Shown one piece after another: positions 45,034-53,610 of a DNA stretch of 64,000 nt. The notes under the pieces are model-generated. The model had not been told where the DNA came from and searched no databases. It was given only the letters and a program-made list of their open reading frames with translations. How positions within the stretch are numbered: position 1 is the stretch's first letter; the number at the start of each line of letters is the position of its first letter. The position numbers and the translations under genes are program-made. The DNA comes from Cytophagales bacterium (GTDB taxonomy: Bacteria > Bacteroidota > Bacteroidia > Cytophagales > Bernardetiaceae), in the NCBI GenBank assembly GCA_004293815.1, contig RDZD01000013.1, forward strand, positions 60,422 to 124,421, given 5' to 3'.

Positions 45034-45831
45034 CTAAGAAACAGCATATAAAACCAGTATAACTGCGTAAATAAGGAGCTCTGTAAATTGCTGAGTTGCA
45101 CCCAAGCAGTCGCCTGTATAGCCTTCTATCCATTTCAAGAAATAGGCTCTGAGTCTTTGAGTGAGTAGCCAAAGCGCGGGAAGCACCAAGAGAAACCAAG
45201 CATTTTGAGCCAATATGCAAAGAAGTAACAATGGCAGCACTCCCAAAAGCATAGCCAAAGATAATTCAGACCCACTTAAACGCTTGGCCACTGGCTTAGA
45301 TTTGCTAGTGGCATCATCGCGGGCGTAGTCCGTGGTATAAACCACCACCACAGCACTTGCACGGCTTAGACTATGGGCTGTGCAAAAAATACATGCCAAA
45401 GTGCATGAGGAAGTGTAAGTGCAAAGCTCTAATATGAATGACACCTTGAGCATCAAGGCCAGTATCAAGCCCATAACGCCATAGGTTCCCAGACGGCTAT
45501 CTTTCATAATTGTTAGAATTTGTTCTTTGGTCCAACCGCCACCAAAAGCATCACAAACATCGGCCAATCCGTCCTCGTGAAAAGCACCTGTGATGAGGAC
45601 AGATACAGCCAGACTCACGACAGCGGCTGGCCAAAATCCTAAAAACTGAGTACCAAGAGCAAAGGCAACATAGGCTCCCAAACCCACAATCCAGCCTATG
45701 AAAGGAAAATAAATTGTGGCTTTGTTAAGATAGTCTTCGTCATGATCTACCCAAGAAGGACAAGGAATTCGTGTATAAAACATTAAAGCCGTAAAAAAAA
45801 GACGAACTTGGTGCTTGATGAAATCAATCAT
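45034..45831 (-). CDS. cobS: adenosylcobinamide-GDP ribazoletransferase
   Basis: 265 residues, all-membrane. The CobS motif HEDGLADVCDAFGGGWTKEQILTIMKDSRLGTYG (read in two halves: HEDGLADVCDAFGGG and ILTIMKDSRLGTYG) is complete. It joins adenosylcobinamide-GDP with alpha-ribazole as the last or next-to-last step of cobalamin assembly in the inner membrane. No other cob gene is in the window. It is the last gene of a probable three-gene unit with surE (60-bp gap) and the SLATT-like gene. Confidence 0.92.
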   Translation of the reverse strand: MIDFIKHQVRLFFTALMFYTRIPCPSWVDHDEDYLNKATIYFPFIGWIVGLGAYVAFALGTQFLGFWPAAVVSLAVSVLITGAFHEDGLADVCDAFGGGWTKEQILTIMKDSRLGTYGVMGLILALMLKVSFILELCTYTSSCTLACIFCTAHSLSRASAVVVVYTTDYARDDATSKSKPVAKRLSGSELSLAMLLGVLPLLLLCILAQNAWFLLVLPALWLLTQRLRAYFLKWIEGYTGDCLGATQQFTELLIYAVILVLYAVS

Positions 45832-45891
45832 GACAGGTATGAGAAAGAGGAACTTAAGAGGGATATTAGAACTTAGGGATTGCTTCTAAGC

Positions 45892-46662
45892 CTAAAAATT
45901 CCATGTGTTTAAGGTGGAAATGGCATGGTGAGCTGTCAAATCAAAACTGCACGGCACAATAGACGTGTAATTGTGCTCTACAGCCCACTGATCTGTATCT
46001 TCGCCATGATCAAAGTTTACAAAATCGCCTGTTAGCCATAAATAAGGTCTTCCTGAGGGTGTTTCCCGTTCCGAAAAGGCATCCACCCAGCGGGCATTGG
46101 CCTGCCTACAAATACGTAGACCCTGTATAGGCTGTTCTTGCCGTTTTGGAAAATTGACATTCAAGGCCACACCTTTAGGAAGACCATGATTCAATACCTG
46201 TAAAACAATCTTTTCTACGTGTATTGTGGTGTGGCTAAAATCTGCGTCAGCATGAAAATCACCAAGTGAAAAACCTACCGCTGGCAAACCTTCAATAGCA
46301 CCTTCAATAGCTGCAGCCATTGTACCAGAATAAAGTATGTTCAAGGCCGTATTGCTCCCGTGGTTGATGCCCGATACCACCATAGCAGCGGTTCTCTCAC
46401 CAAGCAAATGACTTTGGGCAATTTTTACGCAATCGGCAGGTGTGCCAGAACATTCATAAGCCTCAATACCAGGAAATTGTTTCGACTTAGTCACCATAAG
46501 CGGGTAGTGAATGGTAACAGAGTGTCCCATAGCAGACTGAGGCTTATTGGGTGCTACCACAATCACTTCTGCCAGATCAGCGATACACTCAACGAGCGTC
46601 TTCAATCCTTTATAAGTGATACCATCGTCGTTTGAAACTATAATAATCGGTTTTGAAGCCAT
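45892..46662 (-). CDS. surE: 5'/3'-nucleotidase SurE
   Basis: 256 residues. SurE motifs are intact: IIVSNDDGITYKGLKTLVE (metal-binding Asp pair), VAPNKPQSAMGHSVT and VSGINHGSNTALNILYSGT. The enzyme is a metal-dependent nucleoside monophosphate phosphatase linked to stress survival. It starts 27 bp after the SLATT-like gene and precedes cobS. Confidence 0.94.
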   Translation of the reverse strand: MASKPIIIVSNDDGITYKGLKTLVECIADLAEVIVVAPNKPQSAMGHSVTIHYPLMVTKSKQFPGIEAYECSGTPADCVKIAQSHLLGERTAAMVVSGINHGSNTALNILYSGTMAAAIEGAIEGLPAVGFSLGDFHADADFSHTTIHVEKIVLQVLNHGLPKGVALNVNFPKRQEQPIQGLRICRQANARWVDAFSERETPSGRPYLWLTGDFVNFDHGEDTDQWAVEHNYTSIVPCSFDLTAHHAISTLNTWNF

Positions 46663-46689
46663 AGAAAGTATAGAGGTTTTAAAAGTGTA

Positions 46690-47385
46690 CTAGCTCTTTT
46701 TGTTATTGGAAGAGAGATCTGCTTCCCGCACGTGCACCAGATAATTAAAGTTATCGGATTGAATTGCGTCGTATTCTAACTTCACGAGGTTTATATCTTC
46801 TAAATCTACGAAGTCTATACCAAGCTTGAGATATTCTATTATGCCTATAAGTTGTTCACAGCGATTGGCGGTGTAGGTGCTTTTAACCCAAAGCTCATTG
46901 GTGTCATAGAAGGCTTTAAACTCACCAATCACAGTTAAAAATGCACTAATCAACAAAGCAGTTGTATTCAAATACCAGCTGATATGCATACCCAGCATGG
47001 TAAAGGTTTCTAAGGCTTCAGTGGTGTTGATACCTAAGAGAACCGTCATAATAGCTGCCAAAGCGGTGGAAAGCGTTCTAAACAAGAGAGCTTTGCGCCC
47101 ATTTTTGCTTTCAGCAAATCTAAATTTCTTGATTTCTTCACGCAAGCGCAGTTCAAGGTATTCGAGTTTGGTGATACACTCTTTTTTTTCGTCTTCGGAA
47201 GTACGACGGCGGCGTTTTTTTTCACCAAAAAGTTTATGATTAAGAACTAGGTCAGGCGGGAGCTCATCTGCTTCTTCGTCTGGGTCTTGAGAGGTAAGCG
47301 CGTCTTCTGAAACAATCTCGTTCGTATGAGTAAAAGTTTTTTCTGCTTCAGAATGTTCATTCGATTTTTGTTCTGATTCTGACAT
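46690..47385 (-). CDS. SLATT/DUF4231-like two-transmembrane protein
   Basis: 231 residues. The first ~70 residues are acidic and low complexity, then a basic helix precedes two adjacent transmembrane segments (LFRTLSTALAAIMTVLLGI and WYLNTTALLISAFLTVIGEF), followed by a helix with LWVKSTYTANRCEQLIGIIEYLK. Two helices followed by a W...TA..CE.L helix resemble the SLATT/DUF4231 group, whose members are proposed membrane effectors of nucleotide-second-messenger defence systems. No nucleotidyltransferase, SLOG or other sensor gene lies beside it. The match is by eye and needs a profile search. It heads a probable operon with surE and cobS. Confidence 0.55.
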   Translation of the reverse strand: MSESEQKSNEHSEAEKTFTHTNEIVSEDALTSQDPDEEADELPPDLVLNHKLFGEKKRRRRTSEDEKKECITKLEYLELRLREEIKKFRFAESKNGRKALLFRTLSTALAAIMTVLLGINTTEALETFTMLGMHISWYLNTTALLISAFLTVIGEFKAFYDTNELWVKSTYTANRCEQLIGIIEYLKLGIDFVDLEDINLVKLEYDAIQSDNFNYLVHVREADLSSNNKKS

Positions 47386-47847
47386 AATAAAAGAAAATTG
47401 ATGGTCGATAAAATTGTAAAAAAACAGGATAGATAGATTTGTAAATTAGAGAGTTGCAAACTCTTCAAGTACTATAGAGCCAAAGAAATAAAAAAGTACA
47501 CAATAAAACAAATTGAATCGGAGAATAAAGTCTGGAGCAAACACAGTACTTTTAGCATAGGCTAAGAAATATATCTGGTATACTAAATTAAAGCCTTGTG
47601 TGGAGGTGGTATCGTATCTTTCCGTTTTATGCGCTATGAGGTGTTGCGTTTGACAGGTCTTTGTTTGTCAAAACAGACCATACAAATACGAGAGACGCTT
47701 TTTATAACCATTATTCTAACAATCAATAAATCAAACCATTTTCAAGAAATAGCTAAATAATCCTTTGTTGCTTGCAAGACGGTTTTTTTATGTATAATTG
47801 TGCTTAAATTTAACCATTCCTTTCAAGCTTCACCATCTTTTTGATTT
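47386..47847. other. 462-bp divergent intergenic region before nadC
   Basis: It carries an inverted repeat TTTGACA...TGTCAAA at 47649-47672 with a 10-nt loop and the nadC promoter at 47772-47800. No credible protein gene was seen. Confidence 0.45.
47772..47800 (+). promoter_or_regulatory. promoter of nadC
   Basis: TTG, 18 nt, TATAATTG (seven of eight consensus positions). It lies about 48 bp before the start codon. Confidence 0.5.
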
Positions 47848-48711
47848 ATGCATAACTATCTCGCGCCCGAATTGATTCAAGATTTTGTTAAAAGAGCTTT
47901 ACATGAAGATATTGGAGACGGCGATCATTCGGCTCTCTCTGCTATTCCTGCCCAAGCAGTCAAAAAAGCCCGCTTGTTAGTTAAGGGTGAAGGCATATTG
48001 GCAGGAGTGGAGCTTGCCGAGCACATTTTTAGGATTGTAAATCCAGAACTAAAAGTAGAAGTCCTAATCAAAGATGGCAGTGTTGTTAAGTTTGGTGATG
48101 TGGGTTTATTGGTAGAAGGCAGTGCTCGTTCTATCCTCATGGCAGAACGCTTGGTGCTCAACTGCATGCAGCGCATGAGCGGTATCGCCACTCTCACTCA
48201 GGAAATGGTGAATTTAGTCAAAGGCACCAAAGCACGTTTGCTAGATACCCGCAAGACCAGTCCTAATTCGCGTTTGATAGAAAAGTGGGCGGTCAAGATT
48301 GGTGGCGGCCAGAACCATAGATTTGGACTTTTTGATATGATTATGCTCAAAGACAACCATGTAGATTTTGCAGGAAGTATAGAAAAAGCTATTTTAGCAG
48401 CGCAGGCTTATCTTAAAGATCAAAAACTAAATTTGGCAATTGAGATAGAGACCAGAAATCTGGACGAGGTGAAACAGGCGGTGCAAATGGCGCAAAAAGG
48501 AGCTTTGCAGCGTATCATGTTTGATAATATGCCGCTAGACATGCTGCACGAAGCGGTTCGTTTGGTCAATGGGATTTGTGAAACCGAAGCCTCAGGGGGC
48601 ATAACCAAAGCAAGCATTGCAGGTATTGCACGCAGTGGCGTAGATTTTATTTCGGTTGGCGCACTCACGCACTCTTACCAAAGCATGGATATTAGCCTAA
48701 AAGCCTATTAA
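47848..48711 (+). CDS. nadC: nicotinate-nucleotide diphosphorylase (carboxylating)
   Basis: 287 residues. The quinolinate phosphoribosyltransferase motifs are present: ALHEDIGDGDHSALS at the N-terminus, LLDTRKTSPNSRLIEKWAVKIGGG with the substrate-binding Arg/Lys, and NHRFGLFDMIMLKDNH. It makes nicotinate mononucleotide from quinolinate in de novo NAD synthesis. nadA and nadB are not adjacent. Confidence 0.94.
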   Translation: MHNYLAPELIQDFVKRALHEDIGDGDHSALSAIPAQAVKKARLLVKGEGILAGVELAEHIFRIVNPELKVEVLIKDGSVVKFGDVGLLVEGSARSILMAERLVLNCMQRMSGIATLTQEMVNLVKGTKARLLDTRKTSPNSRLIEKWAVKIGGGQNHRFGLFDMIMLKDNHVDFAGSIEKAILAAQAYLKDQKLNLAIEIETRNLDEVKQAVQMAQKGALQRIMFDNMPLDMLHEAVRLVNGICETEASGGITKASIAGIARSGVDFISVGALTHSYQSMDISLKAY

Positions 48712-48852
48712 CTAAACGTGCAACCAAACTTTAAAAAATGAACCAACAACACTTTTTTATCAAAAAATAACTAGTTTTGTGCAAATCGCTACAACCCGTA
48801 TGGTGCAGAGCAAAGGCTCTGTGTGGTGGTCACCTTTAAAATACATTACACT

Positions 48853-49407
48853 GTGAGATTTATTTTAACTATATGCTTCTTTTTGCTTGGTTTTGAATGC
48901 CTTATGGCACAAACAACGCAACGTCTTTATGATCTCAACGAAACTAAAGCGGGCTTTCTTCACAATTTTGTGAAACATACCAAGTGGGCTCCTACCGAAA
49001 CACCGTTTTATTTAACCGATAAAATTGTGTTGGGAATCATTGGTAAAGACCCTTTTGGGACAAAAATAGAACGCATTTTTCAAGGCCGCCCCGTGCACGG
49101 CAGAAACTGGGAAATTAAACGCGCTACAAAAATCAGACAGCTTTGGGGCTGCCATGTGATTTTTGTATGCGCCTCCGAAAAAGAAAACTTCAAAGACATT
49201 TTAGAATACTGCCGCAAACACTCTGTTTTAACTGTCAGCGATAACATTCCTAATTTTTGTGCCGCTGGTGGCATCATTAACTTTACCGAAAACGTAGCCA
49301 ATAGACGTTTGGGGTTTGAAATAAACATTGAAGCCGCCAAACGCGCCAAACTTACGCTAAACACCAATTTGGTACGTTTGGCTGTTAGAATTGTGGGTGA
49401 CAATTAA
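48853..49407 (+). CDS. YfiR/DUF4154-like periplasmic regulator
   Basis: 184 residues from a GTG that opens a signal peptide (RFILTICFFLLGFECLMAQ); a GTG ten codons upstream is also open. The mature part has the YfiR pattern: LNETKAGFLHNFVKHTKWAP near the start, KIVLGIIGKDPFG, then VLTVSDNIPNFCAAGGIINF and LGFEINIEAAKRAKLTLNTNLVRLA, the family's most conserved region. YfiR in Pseudomonas represses the diguanylate cyclase YfiN by binding it in the periplasm. Here a CHASE8-type hybrid kinase follows after 62 bp, probably its partner. Confidence 0.85.
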   Translation: MRFILTICFFLLGFECLMAQTTQRLYDLNETKAGFLHNFVKHTKWAPTETPFYLTDKIVLGIIGKDPFGTKIERIFQGRPVHGRNWEIKRATKIRQLWGCHVIFVCASEKENFKDILEYCRKHSVLTVSDNIPNFCAAGGIINFTENVANRRLGFEINIEAAKRAKLTLNTNLVRLAVRIVGDN

Positions 49408-49469
49408 AATTACTAGATTCTTATGACTCTGACCAATCAAATCTTATCCTAAAGCAGCTTGACTTTCTT

Positions 49470-51377
49470 ATGTCTCTTATCAGTTTTAAGAAGCGTTCTA
49501 TAAAAACCCAAATTCTGGCCGTTATCATGCTGATAAGCAGCGTGGCTTTGGCTTTGGCCTTCTTTTTCTTTTTGGTATACGATTTTTTTTATGTCAAGAA
49601 CAAAACCGAGGAACAAATCAATTCATTGGCGCAAGTTATAGCCTCTAACAACAAAGTATCTATTGAGTTCAATTATGGCCAAACCGCAGAGCAAGATCTG
49701 TCCAATATTTTGATGAGAGATCACCCCAATATCACAGAAGCTTGTATCTATGACTCCTCAAGGACTCCTATTGCGGTATACTTTGGTTCTACACAAAGAA
49801 CCAATAAACCAGCTAGTTACCGCATGCCACCTTTTACGGAGTTCAACTTTCCAGACAACTACCTCTATGTTTACCGCGCCATTGAGGACGATTATGGCCG
49901 AAAAGTAGGTACTGTATATCTAAAGACCAATCTGGATGCACTCTATCAACGATTGTATCAATACTCTATCGTTTTGACTATTATTTACGTAGGAGTGATA
50001 GCCCTCACTTATCTTATCTCTTTGTGGTCACAGCGTATCATTTCAGAACCTATCCTTTCTCTGGCTGAAAACACCAAAGTCATTTCTGAAGAAAAAGACT
50101 ACTCTTTTCGAATTCCAAACAATCGTGCAGACGAGATAGGTGTGCTTATTAACGGGTTTAACGAAATGCTGGGACAGATTGAAGAACAAAACCTAGCTCT
50201 TACCTTTGCCAAAGAACAAGCTGAACAATCTTCAAAAGCCAAAGAGCAATTCTTGGCCAATATGAGTCATGAAATCAGAACGCCTATGTTTGCCGTCATG
50301 GGCTTGACAGATACCCTTCTGGAAACAGGCCCCAACAGCAAGCAGAGAGAGCATTTGGACCACATCAAAGTTTCAGCTGAACACCTCCTAGTCTTGATCA
50401 ATGACATCTTGGATTTGAGCAAAATAGAGTCTGGGATGTTGAGCTTTGAAGAGAGCGTCATAGAGCTGACACCGCTCTTGGAGGCGGTTACGGCCAGCTC
50501 TTCTCAAAAAATCAATCAAAAAAAGCTGCTCGTCAAGCGCAGTGTAGCTCCCAATGTGCCTAAGAAGTTTTTGGGCGACTCTGTACGACTCAAGCAGGTT
50601 TTAATCAATCTTTTCAGTAATGCGGTTAAGTTTACTGAAACTGGCGAGGTAGAGCTTGGGGTGGAGGTACTGGACAAAACCGACCATGACTATGAACTCA
50701 ATTTCTTTGTGCGGGACACAGGCATAGGCATTCCCCCTGAAAAACAAGAGTATATTTTTTCTATCTTTACGCAAGCAAGCAGCGATACTACCCGCAAATA
50801 CGGCGGCACAGGGCTGGGCTTGGCAATTTGTCGCCAGTTGGTGGAGCTTCAGGGCGGACAGATAAAAGTAAAAAGTGAGCTAGGTATTGGCAGTACATTT
50901 TCTTTTAGCATTCGCTACAAAGCATATCAAGAAACCCTTGTTGTAGAACAAGGAAATCTAACGGGCAAACTCTTTGAAGACGACCGACCGGCTAGTGTGG
51001 GACGCAGAATTTTGCTGGCTGAAGATGTGGAAATCAACCAAATGCTGGTATCCAATATGCTCATATCTTTTCAGCACCAAGTCTCGGTGGCTCAGAACGG
51101 TCTCATGGCCTTTCAAATGCTGGCCGAAAAAGACTATGATTTGGTGCTCATGGATGTACACATGCCTGAGCTGGACGGCTATCAAGCCACCCAAAAAATT
51201 AGGCAAGAACTCCCAGAACCCAAACGAAGCATTCCTATCATTGCCATTACGGCTTCTGCTCTCAAAACAGAATTGGATCGTTGCATTTCGGCAGGTATGA
51301 ACGATTACATTTCTAAACCCTTCAACAAACAAACCCTGCAAGAGAAGATTGCAGCGCATCTCAGTCCCAAAGTCTAG
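49470..51377 (+). CDS. hybrid sensor histidine kinase with CHASE8-like sensor, HAMP and receiver
   Basis: 635 residues. TM1 (about 15-40) is followed by a periplasmic sensor resembling CHASE8 (INSLAQVIASNNKVSIEFNY, then ITEACIYDSSRTPIAVY), TM2 (about 160-185) and HAMP. The dimerisation/phosphoacceptor motif FLANMSHEIRTP has His near residue 267, the ATPase region has DTGIGIPPEK and GGTGLGLAICRQLV, and a C-terminal receiver carries LVLMDVHMPELDGY (Asp near 562) and ISKPFN. CHASE8 is also the sensor of YfiN, the target of YfiR, so the upstream YfiR-like protein is the likely periplasmic modulator. No output domain is fused, so a separate phosphotransfer partner is expected. Confidence 0.9.
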   Translation: MSLISFKKRSIKTQILAVIMLISSVALALAFFFFLVYDFFYVKNKTEEQINSLAQVIASNNKVSIEFNYGQTAEQDLSNILMRDHPNITEACIYDSSRTPIAVYFGSTQRTNKPASYRMPPFTEFNFPDNYLYVYRAIEDDYGRKVGTVYLKTNLDALYQRLYQYSIVLTIIYVGVIALTYLISLWSQRIISEPILSLAENTKVISEEKDYSFRIPNNRADEIGVLINGFNEMLGQIEEQNLALTFAKEQAEQSSKAKEQFLANMSHEIRTPMFAVMGLTDTLLETGPNSKQREHLDHIKVSAEHLLVLINDILDLSKIESGMLSFEESVIELTPLLEAVTASSSQKINQKKLLVKRSVAPNVPKKFLGDSVRLKQVLINLFSNAVKFTETGEVELGVEVLDKTDHDYELNFFVRDTGIGIPPEKQEYIFSIFTQASSDTTRKYGGTGLGLAICRQLVELQGGQIKVKSELGIGSTFSFSIRYKAYQETLVVEQGNLTGKLFEDDRPASVGRRILLAEDVEINQMLVSNMLISFQHQVSVAQNGLMAFQMLAEKDYDLVLMDVHMPELDGYQATQKIRQELPEPKRSIPIIAITASALKTELDRCISAGMNDYISKPFNKQTLQEKIAAHLSPKV

Positions 51378-51447
51378 TTGCTTGTGTGGATATTCTTGTG
51401 TTAGCTAAAAATTTGAGCGATTCTTTTTAGTTTTGGGCTTTAGGCTC

Positions 51448-51455
51448 TAAATTTG
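51448..51455 (+). promoter_or_regulatory. -7 box of miaE
   Basis: TAAATTTG matches TAnnTTTG and lies 20 bp before the miaE ATG, so a very short leader is expected. The -33 element is not clear. Confidence 0.4.
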
Positions 51456-51475
51456 CGTACCGTATTTTCTGCGCT

Positions 51476-52057
51476 ATGCTACACCTCAAGCTGCCTACAG
51501 ACCCTCGCTGGGTAAATGTGGCACAAAAATCTCTGGCAGATATCTTATCAGACCATGCCTATTGCGAACAAAAAGCTGCCTCTACCTGCATCTCCCTCAT
51601 TGTTCAATATGCAGATCACAGCGAGTTGGTAGACACCCTCACCCCCATAGTTGGCGAGGAGTGGAGTCACTTTGAACGTGTGGTGGCGGAGTTACGCAAA
51701 CGAAACCTACCACTCGCGCCTCAACGCAAGGACGAATATGTGGGCGAACTCAACAAGCTTTTGCGCAAGGGCGGCACAAAAAGCGAAAAACTGTTGGATA
51801 AGCTGTTGTGTTGCGCACTCATAGAAGCCCGAAGCTGTGAGCGTTTCAAGGTACTATCCAAAGAGCTACAAGACCCTGAACTGAGTAAGTTTTATTATGA
51901 ATTTATGGTATCAGAGGCTCGCCACTATGTCGCTTTTATCTCTTTGGCCGAGCGTTATTGCCCAAAAGAAACCGTTAGAGCGCGTTGGCAAGAGTTTTTA
52001 GAAGCTGAAGCACAAATTATTCAAAACTTGGGTTATCGCCCTAACCGAATTCATTGA
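51476..52057 (+). CDS. miaE: tRNA-(ms2io6A37) hydroxylase
   Basis: 193 residues, the standard length. The non-heme diiron ligand pattern appears in two helix pairs: CEQKAASTCIS with EEWSHFERVV, and IEARSCERF with SEARHYVAF. MiaE hydroxylates 2-methylthio-isopentenyl-adenosine at tRNA position 37. The companion MiaA/MiaB genes are not in the window. The stop lies 9 bp before nuoB, so the two are almost certainly co-transcribed. Confidence 0.9.
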   Translation: MLHLKLPTDPRWVNVAQKSLADILSDHAYCEQKAASTCISLIVQYADHSELVDTLTPIVGEEWSHFERVVAELRKRNLPLAPQRKDEYVGELNKLLRKGGTKSEKLLDKLLCCALIEARSCERFKVLSKELQDPELSKFYYEFMVSEARHYVAFISLAERYCPKETVRARWQEFLEAEAQIIQNLGYRPNRIH

Positions 52058-52066
52058 CCCTAAATT

Positions 52067-52582
52067 ATGTCAGAAACCTCAACACAGCTTAAAACTGGTC
52101 AAGGCGGCCTAATTGTAGCTCCATTAGACGACTTATTGGCTTGGGCGCGTTTGTCTTCGCTTTGGCCTATGAGCTTCGGCTTGGCATGCTGTGCTATTGA
52201 GATGATGTCTGCTTATGCCAGCCACTATGATCTCGACCGCTTGGGTATCATTCCAAAAAGTTCGCCCCGTCAGTCAGATGTGATGATAGTGGCTGGTACG
52301 GTAACCTTCAAGATGGCTGACCGTGTGCGCAGACTTTATGAACAGATGCCCGAACCCCGCTATGTCATATCCATGGGCAGTTGCGCCAACTGCGGCGGCC
52401 CTTACTGGGAACATGGCTACCATGTGCTGAAAGGAGTAGACCTCGTCATTCCTGTAGACGTATACGTTCAAGGCTGCCCACCTCGCCCAGAGGCACTGAT
52501 AGGTGGTTTTCTAAAACTTCAAGAAAAAATACGGAGTAGTACCCATCAAGAGCTATCCAACCAACTTAGAAAATGGCTCTGA
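52067..52582 (+). CDS. nuoB: NADH-quinone oxidoreductase subunit B, isolated copy
   Basis: 171 residues. Cluster N2 ligands are all present: the tandem Cys41-Cys42 in [19 protein letters not shown], Cys106 in GSCANCGG and Cys137 in VQGCPPRPE, with the family spacing. NuoB carries the last Fe-S cluster and hands electrons to the quinone in complex I. No other nuo gene is in the window: the upstream neighbour is miaE (9-bp gap) and the downstream one a methyltransferase on the other strand, 4 bp away. It could be the only NuoB or a second copy; the sequence alone cannot say. Confidence 0.93.
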   Translation: MSETSTQLKTGQGGLIVAPLDDLLAWARLSSLWPMSFGLACCAIEMMSAYASHYDLDRLGIIPKSSPRQSDVMIVAGTVTFKMADRVRRLYEQMPEPRYVISMGSCANCGGPYWEHGYHVLKGVDLVIPVDVYVQGCPPRPEALIGGFLKLQEKIRSSTHQELSNQLRKWL

Positions 52583-52586
52583 TAAT

Positions 52587-53363
52587 CTATTTTTCCACCA
52601 CCGCAAAGAAATCAAAGGCTGTTTCAGGAGTTTCTGTTAGCCAATAGTCTGCTGTGGTCACCGTGCTGACAAGCCCCGTGGATTGCTGTTGAAGCTTTTT
52701 GCGGTTGCGGCGATTTAAAAAATCATAAGGAATTTGCAACAAGGTGCGCGGCAGACGGTACTGCAAGTTCAGAATATCAAAACGCGTGATGCGTTGCACA
52801 GAAGCCTTATTTTGTTCATAGTAGGCCATTACGGCAGGGCTGCCTGTTACGCCCCAAAGCTGAACTTTTGAAAAATATTTCCCTAAAATATCTCTGAATT
52901 GCTCTGTGGTATATTCACGAACATGCCAAGGATTACGCGTGAGTGAAAGTTTTAGGTTTGGAGTGGTGATAACTGCACAGCCGCCTGGCTTGAGCACACG
53001 CTTAATTTCCTTCAAAAATAAATGGTCGTCTTCTATATGCTCTATGACTTGCTGCGTTACAACGGAGTCAAAGCTATTGTCTTCTAGTCCTTTGAAGGGC
53101 GGGATAAACGCGTCAATAAAACGATAGCTTGGGTATTTCGCGCTCAAATGGTTGATGAGAGCGGTATTTTTATCTATGGCGGTGTAGTGCGTACAGGCAT
53201 CTTTGAAAAGCTCTAACCCTTTGCCCACACCACAACCCACTTCTAACATGTGTCCTCGCATGTAGCGCACGCTCTGCTCGTAAGCAAAAAATAAACGCTG
53301 ATGAATTACATTGTCGCTAGGAATATCGTAGGCTGTTATTTCTGTGGTTTTGAACATAGACAT
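52587..53363 (-). CDS. class I SAM-dependent methyltransferase
   Basis: 258 residues. Motif I is MLEVGCGVGKGLELF, motif II is in YRFIDAFIPPFKGLEDNSFDSVV, and RVLKPGGCAVITTPN is the typical post-motif. This is the UbiE/ubiquinone-like small-molecule group. The substrate is not predictable. It faces nuoB with 4 bp between stop codons. A -7 box (TATCTTTG on the minus strand, 53392-53399) lies about 30 bp upstream. Confidence 0.85.
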   Translation of the reverse strand: MSMFKTTEITAYDIPSDNVIHQRLFFAYEQSVRYMRGHMLEVGCGVGKGLELFKDACTHYTAIDKNTALINHLSAKYPSYRFIDAFIPPFKGLEDNSFDSVVTQQVIEHIEDDHLFLKEIKRVLKPGGCAVITTPNLKLSLTRNPWHVREYTTEQFRDILGKYFSKVQLWGVTGSPAVMAYYEQNKASVQRITRFDILNLQYRLPRTLLQIPYDFLNRRNRKKLQQQSTGLVSTVTTADYWLTETPETAFDFFAVVEK

Positions 53364-53391
53364 GACAATACAGATTGATGGTTTTGCGGCG

Positions 53392-53399
53392 CAAAGATA
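53392..53399 (-). promoter_or_regulatory. -7 box of the methyltransferase gene
   Basis: TATCTTTG on the minus strand matches TAnnTTTG about 30 bp before the ATG. No TTG is at 19-20 bp. Confidence 0.4.
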
Positions 53400-53610
53400 G
53401 CAGTTTTTGCAATAATAATTGAGTTAATCTATAAATTAGCCCCGATGCAAAAAAACTTCATAATGGCCTTTCTTAGCTTTTAAAGGTTACTAGGAAAACT
53501 ACTTGTTGGTTTTAATCAGACTAGCAGGAATTCAAAGATTCTTACTACCATGCGACAAATTTAGATCAATATAGTCTCTGTCCTACAAAACAGCATCGCG
53601 ATAAATACTT

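Noticed and set aside
44984..45220. 78-codon minus-strand frame
   Set aside because: It is an out-of-frame shadow of cobS.
45034..47385. SLATT-like gene, surE and cobS as a complete CBASS-type defence system
   Set aside because: No cyclic-nucleotide synthase, SLOG or other sensor protein is present, and surE and cobS are ordinary metabolic genes, so a full defence system cannot be claimed.
50958..51359. 133-codon frame antisense to the receiver domain
   Set aside because: It is antisense to a well-supported histidine kinase and has no motif of its own.
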